A DNA stretch of 64,000 bases from Rhizobium oryziradicis. Its GTDB lineage: Bacteria; Pseudomonadota; Alphaproteobacteria; Rhizobiales; Rhizobiaceae. The notes under the pieces were generated by a model. The model was not told where the DNA came from. It saw only the letters and a list, made by a program, of their open reading frames with translations, and ran no database searches. Location: NCBI RefSeq assembly GCF_001939045.1, contig NZ_MKIM01000031.1:248001-312000 (forward strand), written 5' to 3'. Positions 28,452 through 37,908 of the stretch are shown one piece after another. A program made the position numbers and the translations under genes. Each line of letters begins with the position of its first letter. Position 1 is the first letter of the stretch.

Positions 28452-29690
28452 ATGTCCGTATTGCAACAGGCTGACCGTTTTGCAGCATTCAGGCATGCTG
28501 CCTATGCCAAGTTTTTCATGGCACGGTTTTTGGCCGCCTTCGCCATTCAAATCGTCAGTGTTTCTGTCGGCTGGCAGATGTATGAAGTGACTGGCAACGC
28601 GCTCTATCTCGGTTTGATTGGTCTGGTGCAGTTTTTGCCCGCCCTTTTGCTGGTGCTGGTCACAGGCACGGTTGCGGATCATTTCAATCGGCGGGTGATT
28701 GTTGCAATTTGCCTGGGTGTTAGCGCTGTCTGTGTCGGATTGCTGCTGGTCTTGACCATAAACAATGCGTTTGCACCGATTCCGGTGCTGTTGATCATGA
28801 CGATTTTTGGCATTGAGCGGGCCTTCATGGGGCCCGCGGTGTCATCTCTGGCCCCCAATCTGGTGCCGGAAAAAGATCTGGCCAATTCCTTTGCCTGGAA
28901 TGCCTCGTCCTGGCAGACGGCGTCCATTCTCGGCCCTGTTGCGGGCGGCTTGCTCTATGGCGTCGGTGCCAGCGTTGCTTATGGCGTGGCGCTTGTGTTT
29001 ATGGCGGCGGGCACGCTGTTTATTCTGCTGGTGCCAAAGCCAGCCAAGAGAACAAACAATGAGCCCAAAACCCTGACCTATCTGCTGGCTGGATTTAAAT
29101 TCATCCGCCATGAAAAAGTGGTGCTGGGGGCGATTTCGCTTGATCTGTTTGCGGTTCTCTTGGGCGGGGCTGTGGCACTGATGCCGATTTATGCCTCGGA
29201 TATTTTGACGATGGGGCCGCTTGGCCTTGGTATTTTGCGCTCGGCTCCCGGCGTTGGTGCCATTCTGATGGCAACGTTTTTGGCAACCTTTCCAATCCGC
29301 CACCGCGCGGGCCTGCTGATGTTCCTAGGCGTTGCCATTTTCGGCATTGCCACCGTGATTTTTGGCGTCTCGAAAGTCTGGTGGATTTCGGCCATCGCTC
29401 TTGCCGTGATGGGCGCTGGCGACATGATTTCGGTTTATGTGCGCGAAACCCTGCTGGCGCTGTGGACGCCGGATGCCGTGCGTGGCCGGGTCAATGCCGT
29501 GAACTCGGTGTTTGTCGGGGCATCCAATGAGCTGGGCGAGTTTCGCGCTGGCACCATGGCGCATTTGATCGGGCCGGTTGCCGCCGTGGTGGTGGGCGGT
29601 GTTGGCACCTTGGCAGTGTCGGTTATCTGGGCCCTGGCTTTTCCAAAATTGCGCACCATTGATACGTTGGAAAATCCCGACCTCAAATAG
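28452..29690 (+). CDS. Major facilitator superfamily transporter (EntS/MFS_3-like)
   Basis: 412-residue transporter with 12 predicted helices. The first loop motif (TVADHFNRRVIV) and the central helices (FGIERAFMGPAVSSLAPNLVPEKDLANSFAWN) fit the MFS_3/EntS group, which includes siderophore and other exporters. The substrate is unknown. ATG 28452 is chosen; an in-frame TTG at 28443 sits too close to the GGAGA element. The C-terminus meets the convergent amidotransferase gene across a short palindromic repeat. Confidence 0.88.
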   Translation: MSVLQQADRFAAFRHAAYAKFFMARFLAAFAIQIVSVSVGWQMYEVTGNALYLGLIGLVQFLPALLLVLVTGTVADHFNRRVIVAICLGVSAVCVGLLLVLTINNAFAPIPVLLIMTIFGIERAFMGPAVSSLAPNLVPEKDLANSFAWNASSWQTASILGPVAGGLLYGVGASVAYGVALVFMAAGTLFILLVPKPAKRTNNEPKTLTYLLAGFKFIRHEKVVLGAISLDLFAVLLGGAVALMPIYASDILTMGPLGLGILRSAPGVGAILMATFLATFPIRHRAGLLMFLGVAIFGIATVIFGVSKVWWISAIALAVMGAGDMISVYVRETLLALWTPDAVRGRVNAVNSVFVGASNELGEFRAGTMAHLIGPVAAVVVGGVGTLAVSVIWALAFPKLRTIDTLENPDLK

Positions 29691-29701
29691 AGATTCTTGT
29701 T

Positions 29702-29755
29702 TATGCATCTGATTTATCCGAAAACCGGTTCCCACTTTTCGGTTCGATGCTGTAA
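29702..29755. repeat. Rhizobial-type short palindromic intergenic element, copy 1
   Basis: Imperfect palindrome between two convergent genes. Outer arms GCAT (29705-29708) and ATGC (29747-29750); inner arms CCGAAAA (29718-29724) and TTTTCGG (29736-29742). The core resembles the element at 52483-52534: both read GAAAACCG, then a CACTTTTC block, then ATGC. It overlaps the last codons of the amidotransferase gene. Confidence 0.75.
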
Positions 29756-30478
29756 CACCTCATCCTTGAAAACAAGATCGAGGAAGTCGGATAACCACGC
29801 TTTCAACGGTGCATCAAACAACATGCGGCCTTCCAGATGGTCCCGGCCTTTTTGCGCGTTGGGCATGGTAAAGCGTGAGGCCCCATGCACCACCCAGCGC
29901 TGCATCATGGCGCGGGTCAATTCGGCATGAAACTGCACGCCGAATGCCTTCTCGCCATAGCGGATGGCTTGATTGGGGTAGGTGTCGGATGTGGCCAGCA
30001 AGGTTGCGCCGTGCGGTAGATCAAAACCCTCGCGATGAAATTGGTAGACCATTTTCGGCCATTTCATCAACAGCCTGCCGTGATGGGTCGGCTCAATCGG
30101 ATACCAGCCAATTTCCACCAGCTCTTTCGTATGGGGTTGCACCCGGCCGCCCAAGTGGCGCACCAGCATTTGAGCACCAAGGCAGATGCCGAGATAGGGG
30201 CGGTTTTCCTTGAGCGGAACGGAAATCCAGTCGATCTCGTGCTGGACGAAATGTTCGGGATCATTGGCGCTCATCGGCCCGCCAAACACCACAACACCGC
30301 TGTGGTCATCCAGGGTTTCGGGCAGGCGATCGCCAAGGGCCGGGCGGCGAATGTCGAGCGGAAATCCTTTTTCAAGCAGCATTTGCCCAACACGGCCCGC
30401 ACTGGAACGCTCCTGATGCAGAACGATCAGAACAGGCCGTCTTCCTGACAGCCGCCCAACGGGATCAGGGGGCATCAC
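29714..30478 (-). CDS. Class I glutamine amidotransferase (GMP synthase-like)
   Basis: 254-residue stand-alone type 1 glutamine amidotransferase. Nucleophile Cys99 sits in YLGICLGAQ, and the His184/Glu186 pair in GVQFHAE completes the triad. This resembles the GuaA-like and gamma-glutamyl-hydrolase-like proteins that act on glutamine or gamma-glutamyl compounds; the partner or substrate is unknown. The start overlaps the TerB-like gene by 14 bases, so it is the last gene of the heme operon. The last residues (EKWEPVFG) are encoded by a palindromic repeat, suggesting the original stop was lost or the tail is not functional. Confidence 0.88.
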   Translation of the reverse strand: MMPPDPVGRLSGRRPVLIVLHQERSSAGRVGQMLLEKGFPLDIRRPALGDRLPETLDDHSGVVVFGGPMSANDPEHFVQHEIDWISVPLKENRPYLGICLGAQMLVRHLGGRVQPHTKELVEIGWYPIEPTHHGRLLMKWPKMVYQFHREGFDLPHGATLLATSDTYPNQAIRYGEKAFGVQFHAELTRAMMQRWVVHGASRFTMPNAQKGRDHLEGRMLFDAPLKAWLSDFLDLVFKDEVLQHRTEKWEPVFG

Positions 30479-30956
30479 TATCTCCGGCTATATCGCCAGA
30501 TTGACCCGCGCGTGCCGCTGCATTTTGCCGAGAAATGATGCGGTCGCGATCCGATACGGCGAGCAGATCGGCAATGCGCCACAAGATGTGGTCTTCCATC
30601 TCATTGCGCACGCCATCAGCATAGACAATGTCCCACAGCACACCCACCAGCTCAAGCCGCTGGTCACTATCCAGTCGCCGCTTCAACTCGGATGTGAAAT
30701 GATAAAAATCGACCGCTTCATTTTCCGCCCGCTTTCCCGCTGCCAGAAGAGCCTCCAGCTTGCTATTATCCAGCGGGTAATGATCTTTGACACTTTTGCG
30801 CAAAACCTTGCGTTCTGCCTCGCTGATGGTGCCGTCCGCTTCCATCACCTGAAAGCAAAGCGCCACAATCAGCACGCGGGTGTCGTCCATTGCGAACTCG
30901 CCGCTTTGCGGTGTGTTCACAAGCGTTTGAATAAAGGCATTCAGCCTTTCCAGCAT
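30465..30956 (-). CDS. TerB-like protein
   Basis: 163-residue soluble helical protein with a TerB/DUF533-type core, here read from VLIVALCFQVMEADGTISEAERKVL through DIVYADGVRNEMEDHILWRIADLL. The acidic turns (EADGTI, YADG) are the typical metal-binding-like positions. TerB domains occur in many contexts, and tellurite resistance should not be inferred without the rest of a ter cluster. It follows hemY by 10 bases and overlaps the amidotransferase gene. Confidence 0.88.
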   Translation of the reverse strand: MLERLNAFIQTLVNTPQSGEFAMDDTRVLIVALCFQVMEADGTISEAERKVLRKSVKDHYPLDNSKLEALLAAGKRAENEAVDFYHFTSELKRRLDSDQRLELVGVLWDIVYADGVRNEMEDHILWRIADLLAVSDRDRIISRQNAAARAGQSGDIAGDSDAP

Positions 30957-30966
30957 AGTATGTCCT

Positions 30967-32562
30967 TCACAAGATATTCAGTCGGGCTTTTTCGTCGGCA
31001 GTATTGCCGGGCTTGCGCACGCCGGGATCATCCGGCGGTCGGCCAAAGAACGGCTCGGGGGCTGCATCTTTGGACCCGTTTGCGTTTTTGGGTGTGGTTG
31101 GCAGCGGCTTGGGCGTGACAACTTTCACGCTCTCCTGCCTCTCCGCCGTTTGTTCGGCAACAGGTTGCGATTTAACCTGATCTGGCTTGACCTGATCCGA
31201 TTTCGCGAGTGCCGGAAGTTCGGCAAGCGCTGAGGCACCACTCACCACGGTCCCGTCTTCTATTGATCCTGACACTTGCGCGTAGGGCACTTTCCACTCA
31301 AACGCATCAAGCTTGCCGCTGATCGGAGAATAGGGCAGCCATTTTTCCGAAACCTGACCCTCGGCCACCCAAGCCGGATCGCGCGGTGCTTTCAGAGCTT
31401 GCGCCATCCAGTAGCGAATGCGGGCCTGATCGCCGGTTTCAGCATCTTCAATGTCCGCCAGCAGCAAAAATACCCGCTCGCAGGCCCGCATGCGGGCTGC
31501 GGCTTCGGCTTTGGCGCGTGCCTTGATGAAATCATGCGCTTCCAACGCCATTTCGGCAACAATCATCAGGGATTCGACATTGTTGGGTTTGAGATGTTCA
31601 AGCCGTTCGGCCCGTTTCAGCCTGTCCATGGCCCCATCGCCGCTACGGGCGCGCACATAGACCCTTGCAATGTCGGGGTGCGGTTCAAGCTTCCATGCGC
31701 TTTCCAGCACAGAACCGGCTTTGCGCAAATTGTCTTCGCGCAGCAGGGCGCGGGCGGCAGTTGTTGCGGCTGGCACCAGATCCTTGGCGAGCTTCAAGGC
31801 GTTCATGGCATTGTCGCGGGCAAGAGCCGGGTCTCCGTCCAGAAGATCCATTGCTTTGGCGGTGAGCAAGACGGCCTTCATACGATCGGCCTCGCTGCGG
31901 CTGCTGACGCCTGCCACGCGCTGGCGGTCGAGCAGCAAAATGGCTTCGTCCCAATTGCTGGTCTGACAGCGGTGTTCCAACGTTGCGGTGGCCGCCCACG
32001 GCAGATACGGCGCTTCTTCTGCGGCTTTTTCGGCATATTGCCGTGCGGCCTCATGGGCACCCAGCCGGGTTGCCTCGAGATAGAGACCACGCAGGCCAAG
32101 CTCGCGGGTTTCGGGATCAGCAACCATTTGCTCATAGATGCGGCGGGCATGGTCGTGCTTGCCCTCAATCATCGCGGTTTGCGCTTCCAGCATCATGATC
32201 AAGGGCTCTTGATCGGCACGGATCAGCCCGCGTGCGCGCGAACTCATCCGATGGGCCAATTGCGCATTGCCTGCACCTGCGGCAATCAGGCCAGTTGAGA
32301 GCGCTTGATAGCCACGATCGCGCTTGCGGGCGCGGAAATAGCGGCGAACAGAGTGTGGAGAGGTCCAGATGGTGCGTATCAGCCACCAGCCGATCATCAC
32401 CACGGCAACAAGCGCCACAATCATGGTAGCGGCAGCCGTGAGGCTCATTTCGATCAACTGGCCCTGCCAGACGATCTGCAATTCACCGGGCCGATCAGCC
32501 AGCCACGAAAAACCAAAGCCAAGGGCGAGGATCAGAAGAACATAGACAATAACACGGATCAT
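30967..32562 (-). CDS. hemY: HemY-like TPR membrane protein
   Basis: 531-residue protein. Two N-terminal membrane helices (about residues 2-22 and 40-66) with the HemY motif SWLADRPGELQIVWQG between them are followed by a long helical TPR domain. It ends in a low-complexity Lys/Pro/Gln-rich tail. HemY proteins sit in heme (porphyrin) operons but their molecular role is unclear, and they are unrelated to the protoporphyrinogen oxidase also called HemY in Bacillus. It lies 11 bases downstream of the mitofilin-like gene. Confidence 0.93.
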   Translation of the reverse strand: MIRVIVYVLLILALGFGFSWLADRPGELQIVWQGQLIEMSLTAAATMIVALVAVVMIGWWLIRTIWTSPHSVRRYFRARKRDRGYQALSTGLIAAGAGNAQLAHRMSSRARGLIRADQEPLIMMLEAQTAMIEGKHDHARRIYEQMVADPETRELGLRGLYLEATRLGAHEAARQYAEKAAEEAPYLPWAATATLEHRCQTSNWDEAILLLDRQRVAGVSSRSEADRMKAVLLTAKAMDLLDGDPALARDNAMNALKLAKDLVPAATTAARALLREDNLRKAGSVLESAWKLEPHPDIARVYVRARSGDGAMDRLKRAERLEHLKPNNVESLMIVAEMALEAHDFIKARAKAEAAARMRACERVFLLLADIEDAETGDQARIRYWMAQALKAPRDPAWVAEGQVSEKWLPYSPISGKLDAFEWKVPYAQVSGSIEDGTVVSGASALAELPALAKSDQVKPDQVKSQPVAEQTAERQESVKVVTPKPLPTTPKNANGSKDAAPEPFFGRPPDDPGVRKPGNTADEKARLNIL

Positions 32563-32573
32563 ATTGTTTCTCC

Positions 32574-33947
32574 TCAGCCTTGCCGCCCGGCAACCGAACG
32601 CGCCAGCGCGTCGGATACCTGAGCTTCCACAGCAATGCTGGCATCAAGGGCTTTTTTGAAAGAGGCAGAAACGTTCCGGCCCGCTTCCGGCAGGGTTTCC
32701 CACTCGGCTGCCGCTCCCTTGAGGTCGCCATTGCGGATCTTGTCTTCAATGCGCGCAACAATGGCCGATGGGCTATCACCTGCAACATTGCCCACCGGGC
32801 GCACCTTGATGATCGACATGGCGCTGGCCATCAGCCGCTCACCAATATTGGCGCTTTCAGCCGGTTGGTTGATAGCCGATAAAATGCTGTCAGCCACCGG
32901 GCCAAAGCGCTGCAACAGCTCGGCGCGTGATGCCGTGCCGGTTGTGGCATAGGGCTCAAGGGCTTTGACGGCGGGGTCTTCCGGCACAATGCTGCCGAGC
33001 GTGCGCAATTCGGCCAGGAACGGCCCGCCGCGGTCTGCTGCGGTTTTGAGGGCCGATGCGGCAATGGCGCGGGCCACTTCAATATCGTCGCGGGGCCTAT
33101 CCAGCTTGGTCTGAATGGCGGTGAGCTTGTCGGAGAGATCGCTCTGGCCACTGGTCAGGCTTTGAATGCGACCTGTGACATCCGATTTCAGCTGATCAAT
33201 GGTTTGTTCCGTGCTGGCAAGCTTGGTCTGAAGCTCCGTTATGGTGGTGGGATCAACGCTCTCGGCAGGGTTTTGCTTGGCACTTTCAAGCTGGGCAAGG
33301 CGAGCTTCCAAAGCCGATGTATCGGCGGCAGGCTGCCCCTTGGCCACCATCTGTTTCAGGCTTTCCACCTCTGCGCTCAGGGCTGCGACCTTGTCACTGT
33401 TGCCAGATCCCATAGCAGGCAAAAGGCCAGCATATTGAATGCTGCCAGCGGCAAGCAGCGCAATCAAGCCCCCGGCAATGCCTGCGGCCAGCAGGCTGGA
33501 TGTGTTGCTGGAGGAGGGGGCGACTGGTGCCGCTTGCTCTTCCTCAGGCCTTGGCGCATGGGCGGCAAAGGCGGAGGTGCTATTGCTTTTTTCCGTGCCG
33601 TCTTCTGCCTCAGGATTTTGCGCCTCAGCAGCAGCTTTTGCCTCACTCTCTGGCTCAGATTTTGATGCGTCCTCGAAGGCGTGATTTTCGGCCGGTGTCT
33701 CGGGCTCGGGGGTGTGCGATGCTGGCGTGGCCGCTATTTCGGCATCCACCTTTTGTGGCTCCGGTGGCGGCGCAGTTGCTTCGACTGCGGGTTCCTTGCT
33801 CGATTGCTTGCTCGGTTCCGTGGTCGGTTCCGGGGAGGTCGCCGGTTCTTCAGGCGGCTTTTCCGGCGCAATCTCCGTTGCCTTCAGGTCGATGATAACC
33901 GGTTCTTCGGTCGTTTTCGAACGGCGTGGGGGTTTTCCCGAAACCAT
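32574..33947 (-). CDS. Mitofilin/Mic60-like inner membrane protein (COG4223 type)
   Basis: 457-residue protein. Residues 1-150 are a Pro/Glu/Ala-rich cytoplasmic segment. One membrane helix (SSLLAAGIAGGLIALLAAGSI, about 150-172) follows, then a coiled coil (about 185-275) and a C-terminal helical domain. This is the plan of alphaproteobacterial Mic60, the ancestor of the mitochondrial cristae-shaping protein, which is commonly encoded between hemD and hemY. In the family it bends the inner membrane and may contact outer-membrane proteins. The call rests on architecture and genomic position; sequence conservation is low. Confidence 0.85.
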   Translation of the reverse strand: MVSGKPPRRSKTTEEPVIIDLKATEIAPEKPPEEPATSPEPTTEPSKQSSKEPAVEATAPPPEPQKVDAEIAATPASHTPEPETPAENHAFEDASKSEPESEAKAAAEAQNPEAEDGTEKSNSTSAFAAHAPRPEEEQAAPVAPSSSNTSSLLAAGIAGGLIALLAAGSIQYAGLLPAMGSGNSDKVAALSAEVESLKQMVAKGQPAADTSALEARLAQLESAKQNPAESVDPTTITELQTKLASTEQTIDQLKSDVTGRIQSLTSGQSDLSDKLTAIQTKLDRPRDDIEVARAIAASALKTAADRGGPFLAELRTLGSIVPEDPAVKALEPYATTGTASRAELLQRFGPVADSILSAINQPAESANIGERLMASAMSIIKVRPVGNVAGDSPSAIVARIEDKIRNGDLKGAAAEWETLPEAGRNVSASFKKALDASIAVEAQVSDALARSVAGRQG

Positions 33948-34041
33948 GGCAACCTCGCTTTCAATCTCTATTGGGTTGAAGTTAGTCAGGGATGAGCCGG
34001 AAGGAAAGGGGGAAGCGTGATTTTGCCGATATACCTTTGGC

Positions 34042-34770
34042 TCAAAGCAAAGAGAGCAAGCTTTCCTCGTTTGGGTCTAGGGCGACAAAAAGCCTGGTGT
34101 TGAAGGGAGGCGACACGGGGTCCGCAACGTTTTGGCTCAAACATAAAAAGCGTGCCGAGGCAAAAAGTTCCATGTTTTTTGCGTTAAAAGGCAGGGCGCA
34201 AAACCGCTTTGCGGTCTCAGCCGAATAAAGCAGCACCGCGTCAATCGGCTTATCGTCAAGGTGTTGGGCAATGTCGCGCTCTTGGTAGGCAATGGTTTCC
34301 ATGCGATAGGCCTCGCAAACGCGATAGGCCATGCCGTATGTGTCCAGCGCGCGCTCCAATGCTTTGGCACGCGGATACCCGGCCAGATAGAGAAGAGGTG
34401 CTTCATCCGCCTGATGCTGGGCCTGAGACTGGACATGCAGCAGGTCTGCCAGCGCCGCACCATCGCCGTCTGCGGTGCGCACCTGTTGGAAGCCCAGTGC
34501 TTTCGCCGCTTTTGCCGTCGTCGATCCCACAGCAAAGAGGGGCGTGGAAAAGTGATGGTGCAAAGTGTCTTTTATCGCGGCCAGCGTCGCGATGGCTTCA
34601 GTGCTGGTCACAATCAGGGCCGAATGGGGTTGCTGAAGGGCTGTGAGCGCATGATCTGGCGCATAAACAGGTTTGGCAAGCGGCAGCATGGCGGCCTCGA
34701 AACCCGAGCGAAGAAGGCGTTTGGCCGTTTTTTGCCCCGCCCTCTCTGCTCGCGTCACCAAAACACGCAT
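34042..34770 (-). CDS. hemD: Uroporphyrinogen-III synthase
   Basis: 242-residue enzyme that cyclises hydroxymethylbilane with ring-D inversion to uroporphyrinogen III. The start MRVLVTRAERAGQKTAKRL is typical, and LIVTSTEAIATL, FAVGSTTAKAAKALGF and DAVLLYSAETAKRFC are the recognisable blocks of this poorly conserved family. It begins 3 bases after the hemC stop, and the order hemC-hemD supports the call. About 94 bases separate it from the mitofilin-like gene. Confidence 0.92.
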   Translation of the reverse strand: MRVLVTRAERAGQKTAKRLLRSGFEAAMLPLAKPVYAPDHALTALQQPHSALIVTSTEAIATLAAIKDTLHHHFSTPLFAVGSTTAKAAKALGFQQVRTADGDGAALADLLHVQSQAQHQADEAPLLYLAGYPRAKALERALDTYGMAYRVCEAYRMETIAYQERDIAQHLDDKPIDAVLLYSAETAKRFCALPFNAKNMELFASARFLCLSQNVADPVSPPFNTRLFVALDPNEESLLSLL

Positions 34771-34773
34771 GTG

Positions 34774-35703
34774 TTACGTCCATCCCTCAAAAAAGCCCGG
34801 TCCGGCCTTGGCGCGAACCTTTTCGCCTGCATCCCAGCCCAGTTTGAAGCCGTCGTCGCAACGTCCTTCTGCCTCGACCGAATGGGAAACCTGCCCATCT
34901 GGGGTCAAGATTGTGCCCGTGAGGCGAATGTTTTCGCCATCGGAAAGCGCAAAACCGGCAATCGGCGTGCGACAGGAGCCATCAAGTGCTGCCAGAAAGG
35001 CACGCTCGCATGAAACCGCGTCAAAAGTCGGGCGATGGTTGAGCGGTTCCAGCAGATCCTGCACGCGGCGATCACCAATGCGGGCCTCAATACAGATAGC
35101 CCCTTGCGCCGGCGCTGGTGGAAAGCGCTCGATATCGAGATATTCCGTGATCACATTTTCTTTATCCAGCCGCTTCAAACCGGCAACGGCCAAAAGCGTG
35201 GCATCAACCTGCCCCTCGGCCAGCTTTCGCAATCTGCTCTCCACCGCGCCGCGATAGGTGATGACCGAAATATCAGGGCGCAAGCGTCGGATCAGCGCCT
35301 GACGCCTGAGCGAGGCAGAGCCAATCACGGCTTTATCAGGCATCTCCATCAATTTTGGGGCTGTGCGGCCAATAAAGGCATCGCGCATGTCTTCACGCGG
35401 CAGATAGGCGGCAATTTCCAAACCATCGGGCAGGGCAGTCGGCATGTCCTTGGAAGAATGCACGGCAAAATCCAGCTCGCCGGTGGTCAGCTGTTGCTCC
35501 AGCTCCAGCGTGAAAAGACCCTTGCCGCCAATCTCGGCCAAGGCGCGATCGGTAATACGGTCGCCGGTGGTGGAGAGTACGACAATTTCGAACATTTCCG
35601 CATCAAGGCCATGGGCTGCCACCAGCCGGTCGCGAGTTTCATGGGCTTGCGCAAGCGCCAAAGGGCTGCCGCGTGTGCCGATACGGAAAGGTTTCGTTTG
35701 CAT
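34774..35703 (-). CDS. hemC: Porphobilinogen deaminase (hydroxymethylbilane synthase)
   Basis: 309-residue enzyme assembling four porphobilinogens into hydroxymethylbilane. The N-terminus [14 protein letters not shown] is diagnostic. Catalytic Asp86 is in HSSKDMP, and the dipyrromethane cofactor cysteine is Cys244 in GSCRTPIAG. It is the first gene of the minus-strand heme operon and is divergent from tsaD, with less than 90 bases between the two starts, so their promoters must overlap. Confidence 0.98.
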   Translation of the reverse strand: MQTKPFRIGTRGSPLALAQAHETRDRLVAAHGLDAEMFEIVVLSTTGDRITDRALAEIGGKGLFTLELEQQLTTGELDFAVHSSKDMPTALPDGLEIAAYLPREDMRDAFIGRTAPKLMEMPDKAVIGSASLRRQALIRRLRPDISVITYRGAVESRLRKLAEGQVDATLLAVAGLKRLDKENVITEYLDIERFPPAPAQGAICIEARIGDRRVQDLLEPLNHRPTFDAVSCERAFLAALDGSCRTPIAGFALSDGENIRLTGTILTPDGQVSHSVEAEGRCDDGFKLGWDAGEKVRAKAGPGFFEGWT

Positions 35704-35788
35704 CCAAGGTCATCCATTGTTACCGGAGGGTCTCGTACCCATGTTTCGCTTCTATCGCAATCAACCAAATCGACGCAACTTACAGTCC

Positions 35789-36886
35789 ATGGCAGATTCT
35801 CTGAAAATTCTCGGTATTGAAACCAGTTGCGATGAAACCGCAGCCTCCGTTGTTGTGCGTCATAGCGATGGTCGCGGCGAAATCATCTCCGATGTGGTTT
35901 TGAGCCAGCTTGACGAGCACAGCGCCTATGGCGGCGTGGTGCCCGAAATTGCGGCCCGCGCCCATGTCGAGGCGCTGGATGTGTTGATTGAAGAAGCGCT
36001 GCTAAAGGCAGGCATGACGCTCAATGACGTTGATGCCATTGCCGCCACCTCTGGCCCCGGCCTGATTGGCGGCTTGCTGGTGGGGCTGATGACGGCAAAG
36101 GCCATTGCCAAAGCCGCCAACAAGCCACTCTACGCCATCAATCATCTGGAGGGCCATGCGCTGACAGCAAGGCTCACCGATGGTATTCAATTTCCCTACC
36201 TGATGCTTTTGGTGTCTGGTGGCCATACCCAATTGGTGCTGGTGCGTGGTGTGAATGATTATCAGCGCTGGGGCACGACCATTGATGATGCGCTGGGCGA
36301 GGCCTTTGATAAAACGGCCAAGCTTTTGGGCCTTCCTTATCCCGGTGGCCCGGCGGTGGAAAAAGCCGCCTTGAATGGCGATGAAAAGCGCTTCAATTTT
36401 CCGCGTCCATTGGTCGGCGAGGCGCGATTGGATTTTTCCTTCTCCGGTTTGAAAACCGCCGTGCGCCAGGCAGCAGAAGCGGCAGCGCCGGTGAGCGATC
36501 AGGATATCGCCGATATCTGCGCATCCTTCCAGCGCGCCATTGCCCGCACCATGGATGACCGCATTGGTCGCGGGCTGGAGCGGTTTAATGCTGAGTTTCC
36601 AAATCCCGTTGAACAACCCGCCTTGATTGTTGCCGGTGGTGTGGCCGCCAATCGGGCTTTGCGAGGCGCTTTGCAAAGCCTGTGCGACAAGCATGGTTTT
36701 CGCTTTGTGGCACCCCCTCATCATTTGTGCACCGATAATGCCGCGATGATTGCCTGGGCTGGCCTTGAGCGCATGGCGCTGGGCCTGCCTGCCGATGATC
36801 TCACTGTTGCGCCGCGCTCGCGCTGGCCGCTGGACAGCAATGCCCAAGCCATGCTTGGCTCTGGCAAACGCGGAGTAAAGGCATGA
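35789..36886 (+). CDS. tsaD: tRNA threonylcarbamoyltransferase subunit TsaD
   Basis: 365-residue Kae1/TsaD protein that transfers the threonylcarbamoyl group to A37 of ANN-decoding tRNAs together with TsaB and TsaE. The opening [14 protein letters not shown] and the metal ligands His119 and His123 (NHLEGH) are clear, with GGVAAN later as part of the nucleotide site. The start is uncertain: ATG 35789 gives the conserved N-terminus but has no ribosome binding site, while in-frame ATG 35741 has a GGAGGG 10 bases upstream and would add 16 residues. It overlaps gpsA by 4 bases. Confidence 0.97.
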   Translation: MADSLKILGIETSCDETAASVVVRHSDGRGEIISDVVLSQLDEHSAYGGVVPEIAARAHVEALDVLIEEALLKAGMTLNDVDAIAATSGPGLIGGLLVGLMTAKAIAKAANKPLYAINHLEGHALTARLTDGIQFPYLMLLVSGGHTQLVLVRGVNDYQRWGTTIDDALGEAFDKTAKLLGLPYPGGPAVEKAALNGDEKRFNFPRPLVGEARLDFSFSGLKTAVRQAAEAAAPVSDQDIADICASFQRAIARTMDDRIGRGLERFNAEFPNPVEQPALIVAGGVAANRALRGALQSLCDKHGFRFVAPPHHLCTDNAAMIAWAGLERMALGLPADDLTVAPRSRWPLDSNAQAMLGSGKRGVKA

Positions 36887-37875
36887 GCAACGCAGGAAAC
36901 GGGCAACATCATATTGCCGTGATCGGCTCTGGTGCCTTTGGCACGGCTTTGGCAACCGTGATGGCGCTGGAAGGGCGCGCAAAAGTCACGCTGATTGGCC
37001 GCGATCCGGCCCTGATTGCCGATTTGCAGGCCGACCATCTGCACGACGCTGCCTTGCCCGGGGTCTATTTGCCCGATGGGCTGGCGTTTTCTGCCGAGCC
37101 AGATGCTGTCTCGGATGCCGATATTGTGTTGTTTGCCATGCCATCGCAGGCGCAGGCCGATGCCGCCGCAACTTATGGCCCTTATCTTCAAACGGATGCC
37201 ATGGTTGTCACCTGCGCCAAGGGCATTGATCGGCAAAAAACGCGCCTGTTGAGCGATATTTTGGAAGAAAAACTGCCCTATCACCCGATTGCCGTGCTGT
37301 CGGGGCCGGGCTTTGCCATGGACATTGCCCGTGGTCTGCCCACTGCCATGGCGCTGGCGGCAAGCACGTTAGAGCAGGCCGAAGTGCTGGCCCGTGCTCT
37401 GTCTACTCCGACGTTTCGGCTTTATGCCTCCGATGATCGCATTGGTGTGCAGCTCGGGGGTGCGTTGAAAAATGTGCTGGCGATTGCCTGCGGCATTGTT
37501 GAAGGCCGTGGCCTTGGCGAATCGGCCCGCGCTGCCTTGATTTCCCGTGGGCTGGCCGAAATGTCGCGTCTGGTCAGTGCCATGGGCGGCAAGGCCGATA
37601 CGGTGCGCGGCCTCTCTGGCCTTGGCGATCTGGTGTTGACCGCCACCAGCCACCAATCGCGCAATCTGCGCTATGGTATTGCGCTGGCCCATGGTGAGGC
37701 GGCAAGCGGCTATCTGGTGGAAGGCGCCTTTGCCGCCGCTGTTTCGGCCCGTCTGGCCGAAGGACACGAACTGTCCATGCCGATTACCGAGGCCGTGGCC
37801 TCGATTATTGAAGGTTCGCTTGATATTGACCGTGCCGTGGATGCACTTATGACCCGCCCGATCACCACTGAATAA
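36883..37875 (+). CDS. gpsA: Glycerol-3-phosphate dehydrogenase [NAD(P)+]
   Basis: 330-residue enzyme making sn-glycerol 3-phosphate for phospholipid synthesis. The nucleotide-binding [10 protein letters not shown] is at residues 15-24; most GpsA proteins have Trp where this one has Phe. Other blocks are [17 protein letters not shown], the catalytic lysine in [14 protein letters not shown], and [11 protein letters not shown]. It overlaps the tsaD stop by 4 bases and heads a run of closely spaced genes. Confidence 0.97.
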   Translation: MSNAGNGQHHIAVIGSGAFGTALATVMALEGRAKVTLIGRDPALIADLQADHLHDAALPGVYLPDGLAFSAEPDAVSDADIVLFAMPSQAQADAAATYGPYLQTDAMVVTCAKGIDRQKTRLLSDILEEKLPYHPIAVLSGPGFAMDIARGLPTAMALAASTLEQAEVLARALSTPTFRLYASDDRIGVQLGGALKNVLAIACGIVEGRGLGESARAALISRGLAEMSRLVSAMGGKADTVRGLSGLGDLVLTATSHQSRNLRYGIALAHGEAASGYLVEGAFAAAVSARLAEGHELSMPITEAVASIIEGSLDIDRAVDALMTRPITTE

Positions 37876-37908
37876 TCTCTGCCGAATAATCCCTGAAGGA
37901 GACTTGCC

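Noticed and set aside
30465-30956. Tellurite resistance determinant
   Set aside because: Only a lone TerB-like domain is present in a heme operon; no terA, C, D, E or Z is nearby.
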